Shown in pieces: positions 11,601 to 26,600 of a stretch of DNA of 64,000 nucleotides. Positions within the stretch are counted from its first letter, which is position 1, and each line of letters opens with the position of its first letter. The notes under the pieces were generated by a model. It was not told the DNA's origin. It saw only the letters and a list, made by a program, of their open reading frames with translations, and searched no databases. Source of the stretch: Azadirachta indica (taxonomy: Eukaryota > Streptophyta > Magnoliopsida > Sapindales > Meliaceae); contig CM040447.1 in assembly GCA_022749755.1 (NCBI GenBank), forward strand, positions 6,842,545 through 6,906,544, read 5' to 3'. A program made the position numbers and the translations under genes.

Positions 11601-14600
11601 CAGACAAGTTGGTTTAATATTGGATTCAAAGTAGTGAGCACAATGCCAGTGTTGAAATGGTAGTTCTAAGATCTAGGGGTAAAGCAGGATCTGTACTTGT
11701 GAAGCACTAGAGTGGAAGGCATAGACTATGGTAACAGGGATTTCTATTGTGCTAAAATAGGCTATATATGAGAAAAGCACAGTTTTTTCCTTTTCATGGT
11801 TACATGTAGTCTGGCATGCTGGTCTCAACATTTGTCCACTATGACTGTTGAGGCAGTGGTTTGCCTTTTTCTCGGTTTCAGTTGCAGATCTCATTTATGC
11901 TAGAACTACTTGCTTCTCATATAACTATACTTTCATGGGTGAGATTATAGCAATAAAGACATAATTTGTTTTGACATTTGATGCTGTTGGTGCTTGCTGC
12001 TACAATGTTGCGGCTAGGCGGCATTTGATTTTTTCTTAGATGACAGAGAGGTAGAGAGATCTTGGTGGCTGGTGCTCAGTAGAGGATCTTCCTTTCTCTA
12101 TTTGTTTTTAATCCTCTCTTTTCATCTTTTTCTTTATTACTTTCAAGAATTATATTTCTTTTCCAGAGAGTACGGGACTTCAACTTTGTTGCCATCTTTC
12201 AATTTGATAATCATAAAATAAATTTGTATTAATGAATCGGAAAATATAATTTTTCAATGCCCAATTGTTAGAATGGATGAGATAAGAATTCCGCTCAATT
12301 GGTCCTTATGTTCTCTTATGTCCACATAGTATTCTGAATGATCTTAGAAATTAACCATATGGAGGTGGGCTTGTCAGTGAATACTTCATGCTCTAGTAAG
12401 CTTGTTGGGATCAGAAAAATCATAATCTAGCTTGTGTTATTGCAACTATTTGATACTGTACACAAGCTTTTCGGATGTATTAACTGCTGAAACTCAAAGA
12501 AGTGGTTCAGTCATGGGGGAGCAGTGCAGTTTCAATCCCTCCCTTTTTAATTGCAAGCAATTATAGTGAGGATAAACAAGTTGAATGAGGGATACCATTG
12601 TGAACTCTTCTTCTAGTCTTCAATTAACTGCCTTCTTAAACCTCTCTTCTCTATGAGTATTGCCATCGAATGTTTTCAAATTGCTGCAAGTTGTAGCTCC
12701 TTGCTTGCATTATTGCCAGTACTTTTATAATGTGATAGATACTGCGTTGTTTTGATAAATTCACTATCGAGTACTTTGAAACACATTTTCTGAGTGTCAT
12801 CTTAACATCTGTGTTACTGCAAAATGTCAGGGTGGGATCTGAAAATTTCTCGGATGCGTCGATTGCAAATGGCCTTGGAGTACTTGAAATTTGATGAAAT
12901 AAAACAGTAAGATTATATGCTAACATTGTACATGCTTATTTTTATGTATGTATCTATGTGTATGTGTATGTGTATGTATATGCACTCTTCTATTACTGCT
13001 TTGTCTGTTCTAAGAAGTGGAAATTTCATTCACTACCTGTTGCTTAAATACTTTCAGTCTGCAAGGACATCAAGTTTTTTCTTTTTTTTTTTTCTTTGAT
13101 TAAGTAAGCAAATGCTAAGGATGATATGGAGCAGAGGAAGCACTGAAACAGGGGGAGTTGGTAGAATGTTCTAAATTATATATATTGTAGTAATTGTCAG
13201 ACTGGGGATTGACATAGCCAACTCACACTAGTTTTCTGATAGAGGCTGAGTTGATTATTGTAGATATATTGTAATTATTAGATATGCAAATTGCTCTTAT
13301 GTTAAAGAAAAACTTTATAATTTAGGAACAGGGTTAATATCTGGTCTGTTGTAGTAGGAACAGGGTTAACATTTAGGTTGTCCTGAAGTGATTGTGTTTT
13401 ATTTCATTAGTCATTTTAAACACTATTCATACTGCTTTATATCAGTAGGTGCGCCAAAATTTTCAAATTACCGCATAATTTACCCTCTCTTTATGTTAGA
13501 CCTAGTAAATTGAATACCTAGGAATTGCTTCTGTGAATTGTCTCAGGGACTATATTTTTAGAATATCACCCTGGATAATGTGCACAAAGATCTTTTCCCT
13601 CCCTCACACCCCACCCCCACCCACACACACCCCCACCCCCCCCTAAAGAAAATTGATGTGATTGATAAAGTACTAATCTGAAGAGGTGGGGGGTGGTAGG
13701 GCAGGGTAGACTTGAACAACTTTATCTTTTGTCATTATTTAAGCCTCCGTTTCCCATACTTCAGAATGATAAAAACTTAGAATTAATTGGAAAGACAGAT
13801 TCTGGTCCCAGTAGAAATTATGCGTTCTTCTTTTAGTGTACTAGATAAGCATTCGACTGTTGAACATGAATTATAGATGTGCTAGCAATACATGGACTTG
13901 ACAAATATAATTGATTATTTAGTTTTATTGTCCTGGTTGATTAACAGATCTTTAGAAATGCTGGTGGATGTCAATTTGGTAGAAGAAGGCATTTTGAGGT
14001 TACTGTTGGCTGCAGTCTATCTGATGTCTCGTACGAAAGGCAATGACAATGAGGCTTCTACTGCTTCAAGGTAAAGATCTTATCATCTATTTTTGTTCAT
14101 TGTTGTTGATATGCTAATTGCATTTTATTTTCCTCAAGCAGCATGTTAGCAGAAACTTACATTATTTCCTTATGATGACCATTAAAGTTTTCATTCTGTT
14201 GGACAAAGTCTTCTAAATATTCTGGGTCTCAATTAGTTTGACAATGTGAATGATATAATGCATGGACTAGATGGTCATTCCATCTCCAAATAATAATTCA
14301 GAAAAGAGGTATAGGTATACTGATGTTTGCCTGCAGATAAGAATTATTTCATTTTGCTGCTGCCCTCTGCTGCAAAGGTCTATAGGATGCTGTGTGTTGA
14401 AAGTGAAAACTCTAAGTTAAGATATAGGCAGGCAAGACTGTCACCTAAGATTTTTGGAAACAAAGTACCAAAGATAATGATTAATATACCTTAGCTAATA
14501 TGCATATGTTGCATTGTGTACTTAAAATTAGATATATTTGTTGGTTCCTTTTCTGTTAGTGTTTTAACTCGACAGTTAAGGGTTTGGTTTAATTGCTTAT

Positions 14601-17600
14601 GGCTGATTTCAAAAACTTGATGGCATGTTCTTACATTTTTATCCAACTAACCCTGCTGTTGCCATATGTTTAGTCAACCCTTACCTGAACAAGAGTAAAG
14701 CTTAGGAAATAAAATGGTCTTCTGGAATGTTTTTGGTTTGTAGGTTTCAATGTAATAGATACATTTTTTACCCCCTTTTTTGTCTGTTGATATGAATTGT
14801 ATGTCTTGTACTTATATTACTTTGCACCAAATGTGTTACTGTTTTTCTTTCTGTTTCATACTTACTGTCACAACTTATTTTAATTTTTATTACACATAAA
14901 AATCTTAGAACTGCATTTTACCGTTTGTTTAATTTTTAAATTTGCCTTGTCTAACTCCTAACATTCTGACCTCCCAAGAACAATTTTATGTCATTTAGAT
15001 TACTTTACATGAAGCTATTAGGATGAAAATTTTCTGACTTTAGATAGTTTGATAGTTTATGACCTCAGAGAGTTTCTTAAAAGCTTGTACTGAATTCTAT
15101 AACTCTCAAATGATTTTAGAAAGGCAATGCAGATCTGACTGTTTCTCACAGTCTTACCACACCAAAATGGCTTGATTAATCTACACAAATTTTGGTACAA
15201 GCTAGGTAGATCAACCTATAAAACTGGTAGATGCTTGTACGTATTTTGGATAGTGGGGTTTACATGTACTTGCTGTTCATAGATTAGTTTATTGGATCTT
15301 TTTTGTTAGGAAATAACCAAAAATATTTTCTGTTTTCTTTGTCGACATCTGGTCCACGGTTGTGTCTCCTTTTTTCTTACCTACATTAAATACCCTTTTC
15401 TTTGTTTCTTAAAAAGAATGAAAATAAATTTTATGAACCTTAATAGGCTGTCTCGTTTTACAGAATTAAAAAGTATATGATTTTGGATGTCAATCAACTT
15501 TGTTAATCTTGTACTATTGTTTTTATATTATTGTTCTATATATTGCTGTTAACGATTTTTTCTGTATTACAGGCTTCTTGCCGTGGCTACCAGCTTCGTG
15601 ACCAAACTGATTCGCAAATATGGATTAGAACAGCACAAAAATGATGTATACTCACTACAGGGTATTTATGGAAATGGGATACTTCCTCTTCCATCGATAT
15701 TGCCAGATGAAGAAGAAAACGAGATGGAAAATTCAAAAAGGCTTTCTGAGATGGCTCAGTTTTTGGAAATTATTCGCAATTTGCAGAGACGACTCGGTGC
15801 AAAATTTAAAAAGCCAGGCCAAGGATTGGTATGCGGCTGTTTTATTTGTTACCTGTAAATGTTGCAATAGTGCTTACATGTTATCATTAGAATTAACCAT
15901 CTTCATTGCATCATGGTACAGGATGATGGCAAGGAAACATTAAGTTTGGTGGATCCAAATTTATCACAGGATGAATCTCAACTTTCAATAGTTTCAGCAG
16001 ACGCGCTATTGTTGGACGCTGTAAATCAACATGAACTTCCGATTACTCTGTGTAGCCCTGTCTCCAGTGACACTGAGAAGCTTGCTTTGATGCCCAAAGA
16101 CTTGCTGAAATCTAAAGCGCTGTTGGAACCAGAAGATTCTGGTGAAGCATCTGTCCTTGTGCCTCAAGTACCATCTCTGAGAAGGAAAGTTCTTCCCTTG
16201 GAAAATCCCCAGGAGATGATTGCACGATGGAAAATAGATAAATTGGACCTGAAAACTGTAGTCAGAGATGCTTTACTCTCTGGTCGTCTTCCTTTGGCAG
16301 TTCTTCAGCTGCATCTTCATCGTTCAACAGAATCTTCCATTGAAGAAGAGCATCATGATACTTTCACAGAAGTTCTTGACATTGGAAGAGCTATTGCTTA
16401 TGACTTATTTTTGAAGGTAGCTTATTGTCACCCTGAACAAAGCTATAAAGTTGTTTGTATTTCTGCACTAATGGTATATGAACAATAGGGTGAAACTGGA
16501 CTTGCTGTGGCAACATTGCAAAGGCTGGGGGAAGATATTGAAATCTGCCTCAAACAGTTAGTATTTGGCACAGTGAGGAGATCACTGCGAATGCAAATTG
16601 CTGAGGAGATGAGAAGATATGGTTACTTGGGACCAATTGAGTCGAAGATGTTGGAGAGGATATCACTCCTCGAGGTATGTTAAATATAATTATTTTATTG
16701 CAAGACTTATGTTCTATGATTTTAAAGTCCATAGTCTGATGATTTCTTTGATCTCTCTTCTCTGTGTTTCTCTCTGGAAAAGACGCTTTATCCTAGCAGT
16801 AGCTTTTGGAAAACATTTCTTGGCAGGCAAAAGGAATTCATAAGAGATACGTCAACTTTAAGTTCTCCAGGAGAAATATATTTGCACCTGTTGGATTCCC
16901 CTTTATTTAACAATCTTAAAATTGAGTGTGGTGAGGTTGATGGCGTTGTTTTGGGTTCATGGACAACTGTCAACGAAAGTTCATCCGACCCTGTGTTTGA
17001 TGAAGATAATGCTTATATTGGATACTGGGCTGCTGCTGCTGTGTGGTCTAATGCATGGGATCAAAGAACTATTGATCGTGTAAGTCACCACTTATGTTTC
17101 TTTTGTCTGACTATTTCAAAAATTGCAATTATGTTGTTGCATCGGTATAGGAAAGAAAATGTCATTGCTGTGGTAAGATAGGATCTGGTCCCAAATCGAG
17201 GTTGATGCCACTATCTTTGCATTCACTGGAAATTTTTTTTTCCTGGAATGCTATGTGAACAAGTATTGATGTGCTAGACTTTTTAAGCTTTCTGATCTGT
17301 GTGGTCAATTGAAGTATTTAAGGACTTAGGACTATTTACTTTTCTTAGTTTGAGATGTAGGATCTTCTTATATTTTAATACTGCTGTAGTTAAAAGTTGT
17401 AGTGGAAATTAAGGATCCTGCTACAATTATAACATTATTCTTTTGCTTATAACTGCATGAGGGTACTTATAGCGAGCTCATTTGACAAGATATTAAATGA
17501 GGGCAATGGTTGACAACGTCAAATGCATTTTTTACATTGTTTGTCATGTTACAGCCAACTGATGGAGATTTCTACCATAAATAAGAATGTTGATCTTTAG

Positions 17601-20600
17601 GTTTTAATGACTCTGATTCCTATGCTTTTTGCACTATCAAATCTCTTCCTCTTTAGAAAGCTATTGTTTCCCCTAAAGCCATCAAAGTGGTACATGTTCT
17701 TCGTGATATTTAAAGCATGTATCCTGTTTGTACATATCAACAATCTGTTCATTTTTATTTTTCCATTCACTATAATCCAGAATTTCAGTTGCTTATTTTG
17801 GGTTTAAATCTCTCAGTGAACTCATGGCCTTCACCAAGTTATCTAGATAGTTAACATTTGAAATTAAGATGGTGTATATCTTGCTCATCTTCCTGCATAT
17901 CTCTTTAATGTTGACTACTGTTAATGCATCTTTGTCACAATTTGTGTTCGTTTGTCTATACTGCTTAATAATGAGACTTTGTGTACTTGAATAGATTCTA
18001 ATAGATGTCTCATTTTACAGATAGTATTGGATCAACCTTTCCTTATGGGTGTTCATGTACTGTGGGAGTCGCAATTGGAGTACCACATATGCCATAATGA
18101 CTGGGAGGAAGTCTTGAAACTTCTGGATGTTATTCCTACATCAGTGCTATCAGATGGAAGCCTCCAAATTGCTTTAGATGGTTTGCACCCTGCTTCAACT
18201 GTTGCTTGCAATAGTGAATTAACTGACTATGGCAACTATATATGTTCTATCGAAGAACTGGATGCTGTTTGCGTGGATGTTCCGGGAATTAAAATTTTTA
18301 GGTTGTCCCCCAATGTTACGTGTTCCATGTGGCTAAGGATGCTTATGGAGCAGGAGCTGGCTAAAAAATTTATCTTTTTGAAAGAATACTGGGAAGGCAC
18401 AGCAGAAATAGTAGCTCTTCTGGCCCGTTCAGGCTTCATTACTGGCAGAGATAAAATATCTGAGGATGATTCCATTGAGAATTTATCAGATCTGAACTCG
18501 TCAAATATTGTTGGAAGATGTCCTGTTGATACCGTCCAAGCATTGGATAAATTATTAGTCCATCACTGTGCAGAACATAACTTGCCAAACCTGTTGGACC
18601 TTTACCTTGATTACAACAAGTTGGTTCTGGACAGTGATTTACTTCGTTCGTTACTGGATGCTGCAGTAAGTGCGTCATTCTTTCTGCTGGATTATTCTGA
18701 TTATTTCTATTAATCACATCTTCACATCCACATGATTTATTAGCTCTATATGATCTCTCATTCAGTTATCATTCTTTGAGTTACATTAATTTATGGAAAA
18801 TAGATATTTTATTTTCCAAATTTTTTTCGGAAACAGTACCCTGTTATTCCTGGATTTGAGAAAAAGATTTTTGAAAATGATAATGGACCTTATATTCATA
18901 TACATTTGGATACTTGGAGAAAGTCTCAGCTAAAGGCAGTATTGGTGGTACTTTTGGAGTAGAATAAGCAAGTACAAAGCAATGCCCTGCTGAATTAGCT
19001 ACATGCATTCTAGTCTGAGTCAGAATAGTAATTTTCTTCTTCTTTCTTGTTCTTTTTGCTTTGTTCTTTTGGCCAAGCAAGCCCATGATTCAAATGTCTT
19101 GCACCTTAATATCATCCTAAGTGTATGTGATTTCCTAGTCTTTCATGCCGAGTGTTTCTTTTTGTGCCTGAGCCAGGAGAGTGCTGATTGATTAATTGTG
19201 CTAGGTAGGGAAACTTGCAGAATGGTGGTTAAACAAAATGCTCCCTAAATGCTAGACTTTCCAGCTGACTCTGAATAGACTTTAAGCTCAACCCTAACAT
19301 TAGATTAGAACCTATCTTTATGGAACTATTTGGTTGTTTTGATCATCAGGTGTAGTCTCCACTCTGCAGTCCATTAGTTGAGGAACAAGCCTTTTCTACC
19401 ATGTTTTAAGCTCTTTATTACCGTATTATGTTTTGCTAATTTTTAATACAGTGCCTCCTATAGTATGCAATGAATATGTTGTGTGTGCACTTACCTATGT
19501 CTTTGCTTTATGACACATCTGTTCAGGGAGATTGTCACTGGGCCAGATGGTTGCTCTTGTCTAGGATTAAGGGGCATGAATATGATGCATCATTTGCTAA
19601 TGCTCGTTCAATAATATCACATAATTTAGTGTCTAGTAGCAACCTGAGTGTCCCAGAGATTGATGATATAATTCGCACTGTTGATGACATTGCGGAAGGA
19701 GGGGGAGAATTGGCTGCTTTAGCAACTCTAATGTATGCTCCAGCACCAATTCAGAGCTGCTTAAGCAGTGGTAGTGTAAGGCATAGTAGCTGTTCAGCCC
19801 AGTGCACGCTGGAGAACCTGCGACCCACTTTGCAACGCTTCCCTACACTGTGGCGCACACTTGTAGCAGCATGTTTTGGAGAGGATACAACTTGCAATTT
19901 TTTGGGTCCTAGAGCAAAAAATGGTAAGCTTTTAAACTCCTTTTTTATTTTTTTTTGGTTCCTTTTATTCATGTCCATGTGGAGATTAAATCTTAGGTGA
20001 TTTTAGTTTGCTATAAAGTAAATCTTTCTTTGGGTGTATTTGAAAATTCAGCTTTATCAAACTACTTGAATTGGCGTGACAACATCTTCTTCTCTTCTGG
20101 ACGTGATGCTTCACTTTCACAAATTCTCCCTTGCTGGTTTCCAAAGACTGTAAGAAGATTGGTCCAACTTTATGTGCAGGTCTGTCTTCTGATCTCCTGT
20201 TGCTATGTTATTGATCTTCTCTTATGCTGTAACCCCTTCAAAATTCTTTTCTAACTGTTGTCTCAAATAATGGGCCGATGGTAGTTTTCTTACTGAGTTG
20301 GTGACTGGATGTTGGTCATACCATGTTTATATAAATTTATTGAATCAGTTTTATCTATTCTTTCTTGCTGACCTATTCTGTCTTTTTTGTTTATATGATT
20401 TTATTTGTGTACTATCTTCATGGTCTTTTGAGACTGGTGTTTATATGACATTATAGGGTCCTCTAGGATGGCAGTCACTTTCAGGTCTGCCTACAGCAAC
20501 TTTGCTGCAAAGGGACATTGATCTTTTTACATATCCAGATGGAGATGCTGAGGTCAGTGCTATTTCATGGGAAGCAACTATCCAAAAGCATGTTGAAGAG

Positions 20601-23600
20601 GAACTTTATGACTCTTCACTCCAGGTTTGTGCCTTCTTGTACAAGACAATAAGGTTTCAACAATACTCTTTTTTTCTTTTATTTCAAAGGATAATCACCT
20701 TCCTGTAAGAAGTGTGAGATATTGAGTCTATTTGTTAATGTGGCCTTATGGTACTAGAGAAATTTTGGTCTTTACTTGTGTAAGCAGAGGGGTTGGGAAT
20801 TTGGAAATTGACAAGGGATTGACTAGGGAATGGGATTTAGGATCAAACGGGTACGCTTAAAGGGCTATTGCTGAACATATGTGGCAGCAGGACATGCATT
20901 GAATGTTTGTCCAATTTTGGTGTATTGATTGGTGTCTAAAGTATAGGGGTGAGTGTAGGGGAATGGGGTTTTTTAAGTACAAAATAAGATAGGATTTGGG
21001 TCCGGAAAGTGTCTGGAAATCAGATTTGTTGGTTAACAATAAGAATGCCAGAAAAATATGGATAAGAAAGGGAAGAAAAAGAAATAGATGAAAGAATAAT
21101 AGAATTAAGCAAAGAATTAGTGGGGGACAGATAAAAGATGAAGGATATTGGAATTAAGCAAAGAATTATTAGGGGAAAGAGATCAAAGATGAAGGATATT
21201 GGCATTCAAGGCCTTCAAACCAACAAGCTTAAAGCCATGATTTTTTTTTTTAATTTTTTCTCTCTTTTGGCCCCACAGAAAATTTAGAAAAAGAAAAAGA
21301 AGATATATATGTATAATTAGCGATTCAGAAGTTATTTTTTATGGATTGACCCCCCAGTTATCTTTTTTGGCACTGTGCATCCAAAATGGAAATTCCTAAC
21401 TTTGCCTTTGGTCTTTTCAATGATCATTGGGGATATGAAGTCATTATTAAAAGAATCTAATAAGATAAAGTTTCCCTTTGTAGTATTCTGCAGCATGACC
21501 CTGCATTGCTGAGGTGATATGAATGGTATTTTACTAAACATTTAGATTTTGTCGATGAGAAGACTAATCTTCCTAAACAGATATTCTTAAAAGAACTAAC
21601 TTTGACTTGACCTTCAAAACCAAGCTTGTTTTGAACTTCATTGGATTTCCCATGAAAATCCCACAAAATAGAGCCAATAAAGCTGGAATTGATGATGGAC
21701 AAACATAACCAACAAACTATCATTTTTTGCTGCAATACTATTACTTTGTTTTGGTTGCTATGGCATTTAGTTACTTCTGAGTTGCCCATTAGTTGCCTTC
21801 TTGTTTGCATCACATATAATGTATTTTCATGCTTTCCGCTAAGACTTGTATTAACTTTAGGAAACTGGACTTGGACTTGAGCATCATTTATATCGTGGTC
21901 GCGCACTGGCAGCTTTCAACCAACTTCTTCGTCTTAGAGTTGAGAAGTTGAAATCAGAAGGCAGGTCCAGTTCTTCAGCACACGGACAGGCAAATGTTCA
22001 ATCTGACATTCAAGCGCTTCTTGCACCCATAGTAAAAAGTGAAGAGTTTCTTCTTTCATCAGTAAGGATCAATTCTCTTTCCATCCAGATTTATTCCCTA
22101 AAGTGAATATATAGTGGGTTTTAGTTGATTGATTTTTGTTTGATCTTAAAGAATGAACTTTTATGTGAACGATCATGTTGTAGTTAAAGGTAATAGATTG
22201 TAGTTTTATCTAATTGGTGTTCTGTCATTACCTCATGGTGCTTAAATTTTTAGGTCATGCCACTTGCTATTTCACATTTTGAAGATAACATATTGGTTGC
22301 TTCATGCGCCTTTCTCCTGGAGCTTTGTGGCTTATCTGCCAGCATGCTTAGAGTAGATGTAGCAGCCGTAAAACGGATATCCTCTTTCTATAAATCTAGT
22401 GAAAATGGTGAAAGTCATAAGCAACTTTCACCAAAGGGTTCTGCTTTTCATGCATTACCCCTTGAAGGTAATATAACAGAGTCTTTAGCTCGAGCACTGG
22501 CAGATGAATATATGCATGAGGATAATGCAACCAAGGCTGAGCAAAAGGGATCTTCAGATTCGGCTGCTAGTGCACGCCCTTCTAGAGCTGTCATACTTGT
22601 CCTACAGCATTTGGAAAAGGCTAGTCTACCTATTATGTTAGACGGAAAGACATGTGGATCTTGGTTATTAACTGGCAATGGTGATGGGAATGAATTAAGA
22701 TGTCAACAAAAAGCTGCAAGCCAGCACTGGAATTTAGTCACAGTTTTTTGTCAGATGCATCAGCTTCCTTTAAGCACAAAATACCTTGCTGTATTAGCAC
22801 GAGACAATGATTGGGTATGTATCTGCTGCTTTCATGAGTATTAAGTATGCATAATTCTTTTCCAACTTCAAATCTGATGGTGTGATCGTCTTCTGTAAGG
22901 TTGGATTTTTGTATGAAGCTCAGGTTGGAGGATACCCTTTTGAAACGGTTGTCAAGGTGGTAAGTTTCCTTTTCCTTTCAAGTATTATATTATTGTATGT
23001 CAATGTTGCTTAAATCAATGAAAGTTGTTGTCTTCCAACCATTTTGTCTTTTCCCCTTGGTTCAGGCGTCAAAGGAATTTAGTGACCCACGTCTCAAAAT
23101 TCATATATTAACAGTACTGGGAGGCCTTCAGTCAAGAAAAAAAGCTAGCTCTTCGTTTTACTCAGATTCTACAGAAAGAAGTGAAAGTTCCTTTTTGGAT
23201 GAAAATTTATTTGTCCCTGTTGAGCTGTTTAGAATTTTAGCCGATTGTGAGAAGCAGAAAAATCCTGGAGAGGCCCTATTGATTAAAGCAAAGGAGTTGT
23301 CCTGGTCGGTTTTGGCGATGATTGCATCATGCTTTTCAGATGTGACTCCATTATCCTGCTTGACTGTTTGGCTGGAAATTACTGCAGCCAGGTTACAATC
23401 AACATTCTCTGAATTATGTTTCTTAGATACTTCTGAGTGCTTTTCAAGTGAGCTGTATGCTGCAGCCCCCCAATACTTGATTTTCTCTTGGTTATAATGA
23501 CTCTCTGTTTGCCTCATTATTTAAGAGCATTGTCCTCTTTATGCAATACCTCATATTTGCTCACTACCAAGACTTTGATCTGATTCTGGAGAATTATTTA

Positions 23601-26600
23601 CAGAGAAACTTCATCCATAAAGGTGAATGACATTGCTTCCCAGATAGCAGATAATGTTGGAGCAGCTGTGGAAGCTACTAATGCCATGCCAGCAGGTGGT
23701 AGAGCTCTTACATTTCATTACAACCGACAGAATCCAAAACGTAGGCGGCTTATGGAGCCAACATCTGCAGATCCCTTGGTTGCCTCATCTGGTGTTTCAG
23801 TTACTTATTCTAGTGCCAAAACAATTGCCGAAGGCACCACTGGAGAGGAAGAGAAAATAGAAGTTGGTCAAAATGTAAATATTCGTGGTGATTCAGTTGA
23901 AGGACCTGTTTCTCTATCCAAGATGGTTGCTGTGCTTTGTGAACAGCACTTGTTCCTGCCATTACTAAGGGCATTTGAAATGTTCCTTCCTTCATGTTCT
24001 TTGCTACCTTTCATCCGTGCTCTTCAGGTTTGTGAGCAAACTTAAAACTCAAGTTTTTCTTTATTGCAAGTTTGACTATACAAGATGCTAAGCTGATGCC
24101 TTCTTGTACTTCTCACTAAATGGTGGGACGTGCATCCTCATCTCTTTGGAGGCAGGCTGTAGGTTTTAATTCCTGCAGCTGTCATAAAGTATGATCCATT
24201 CAAATCAGTGACAACTTCCAAATGTAGACATACATGTATTGAAGTGAATGTGCTTCACATAAAATAATTTTGAACAATAGTGTAATCTGAAGTAGTTTGC
24301 TTTTCAAAGAAAAAAGGAATTCCTGATTTCTGTGTGTTAGCTCATCACATCATTTAAATTTGCAGAATTTAATCAGCTTGTTCACCTTTTGCTAGTTTCC
24401 TTTTCTATTAATACAATCTGTTTTTGCTTTTGATAGTAAAAGAATGAAGTTTAATTAGTGTTGTTGCCATATTTCTTTTGAACTTCAACCAAGAATACAA
24501 ATTTAGTATAATGAGCTGCCGCTCATTTCCCTGTACGCTTCCTGCTTTTGTGCTCTCTGGACCTTTTTGGACTTAGTGTACATTCACTTAAAAAATTCTA
24601 ATGGCTGAAAATTTTGAATATTACATTTTAAGTATGACTAACGGATGAGGTTTTGAGGAAGAAAGGGTTCAACATCATCAAAAGTTAAGTGGAGCATGCT
24701 AATGGCTATCTATAACATACATCATGTCTCCTGCTTCCTCAATTATAACCTTAAATAGAATGACGGGTGTATTTTGACTTGGTTGAGTTATACAATTTAT
24801 TGAAAAGTTAGATTTGTATTTGGAAATGAGTTGATGGGATCATTTTCTTATGCAAACTTTATTTTATTTTATTTTGTTTAATTCATTCAGGCATTTTCAC
24901 AAATGCGCCTATCTGAAGCATCGGCACATTTGGGTTCCTTCTCTGCCCGAGTAAGGGATGAACCAACCCAGTTACAAGCAAATATAGGAAAAGAAGGGCA
25001 GATTGGAACTTTGTGGGTTAGCTCAACTGCTGTAAAAGCTGCTGATGCCATGCTTTCTAGTTGTCCATCTCCTTATGAAAAAAGATGCTTGCTGCAACTG
25101 CTTGCTGCTACCGAGTTTGGTGATGGAGGATCTGCAGCCACTGACTATCGACGACTGTACTGGAAAATTAATTTAGCGGAGCCTTCATTGCGAAAAGATG
25201 ATTGTCTACACCTGGGGGATGAGACTTTAGATGATGCTTCACTTTTAGCAGCATTAGAAAAGAATGGGCATTGGGAACAAGCACGCAACTGGGCGAAGCA
25301 GTTGGATGCTAGCGGTGGACCTTGGAAGTCTACCATTCATCATGTTACTGAAACTCAGGTACTATATATGCAACAAACAGTCCTGCTTCATTCGGGAGCA
25401 AATTGTAATATTGTTGACTTTCATCAAAATGAGAAAATTCATGACATAGGATCTAAGGTAATGAAGAACACTATTTTAAAGTAAGAAGTATGAAGCCCCT
25501 GCGAGTATTTATTTATAAAATTCTTAAAAGTAATTTGTGCTTGGAATTGTTAACTTGACAAGGATTATGCAGACATTTTATTTTTTGGAATATCAGATAA
25601 TTGGAGGTTTTCGACAGTTTGCTAGTTGCATACATAAGTGAATTTGGTTACCTGAAATTCAGAAATGAAAATAAAAATAAAAGAGGGAAGGATTTTCCTC
25701 GGATTGTCATAGCATTGAAGTCTCCTATGCTGTTAAACTCTCACTGATTAATCTTTACATTCTCCTAAAACCAAGAATGTACTGTTCCAAGATTTCCATT
25801 TTAACTTCAGTTCAACAAAATAACATTGCCATTTACATACAATTGACTTACCATTTGGGCAGTGTTTGAAGGGAATTTTTTATTCTTTTCTTTTTCATTT
25901 CATTTTATTTCTTTCCTTCTATCTATCCTAAATTCACCTCTAATTCCTCTTATGATGATATTTGTGCTGCTACATACCTGCTCATTATCTGAACATGAGT
26001 GGCATGGATCCTTTAACGTGCCTGTTATTTCTCTTAATCATCTGTGGGTGGTATTATCTTGAACTTCTTAATGCTAACTCTTTTAATATTTTTTTATTGT
26101 TTCTCTCACTTTTAGGCGGAATCTATGGTGGCGGAATGGAAAGAATTCCTCTGGGATGTTCCAGAAGAGAGGGTTGCTTTATGGGGCCACTGCCAGACGC
26201 TGTTTATCAGATATTCCTTCCCTTCTTTGCAGGTATATTTGTCTGTTCAAGCAACAGTCAATGAGGGGAATCATTATTTTGGCAATTTTGCTCGCTTCTG
26301 TACTTAAAGGATCCATTGTCATATCATTTGCAGGCTGGATTATTTTTCCTTAAACATGCAGAAACACTGGAGAAAGATCTTCCAGCTAGAGAGCTTCATG
26401 AAATGTTGTTGCTTACTCTTCAATGGTTAAGTGGGATGATAACCCAGTCCAATCCGTAAGTGATTTTGAATCAGCTAATGTTGCTTCTATGCGTCTTTGT
26501 TTACAACTATCTTTTCTCACCTGTATGATGATCTTGTCAGGGTATATCCATTGAATCTTTTGCGAGAAATTGAGACTAGGGTGTGGCTCTTAGCAGTAGA

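Noticed and set aside
21689..21906. Open frames on both strands in the long spatacsin intron just before exon 13
   Set aside because: Composition is intronic, they overlap the acceptor region, and no domain is recognisable.
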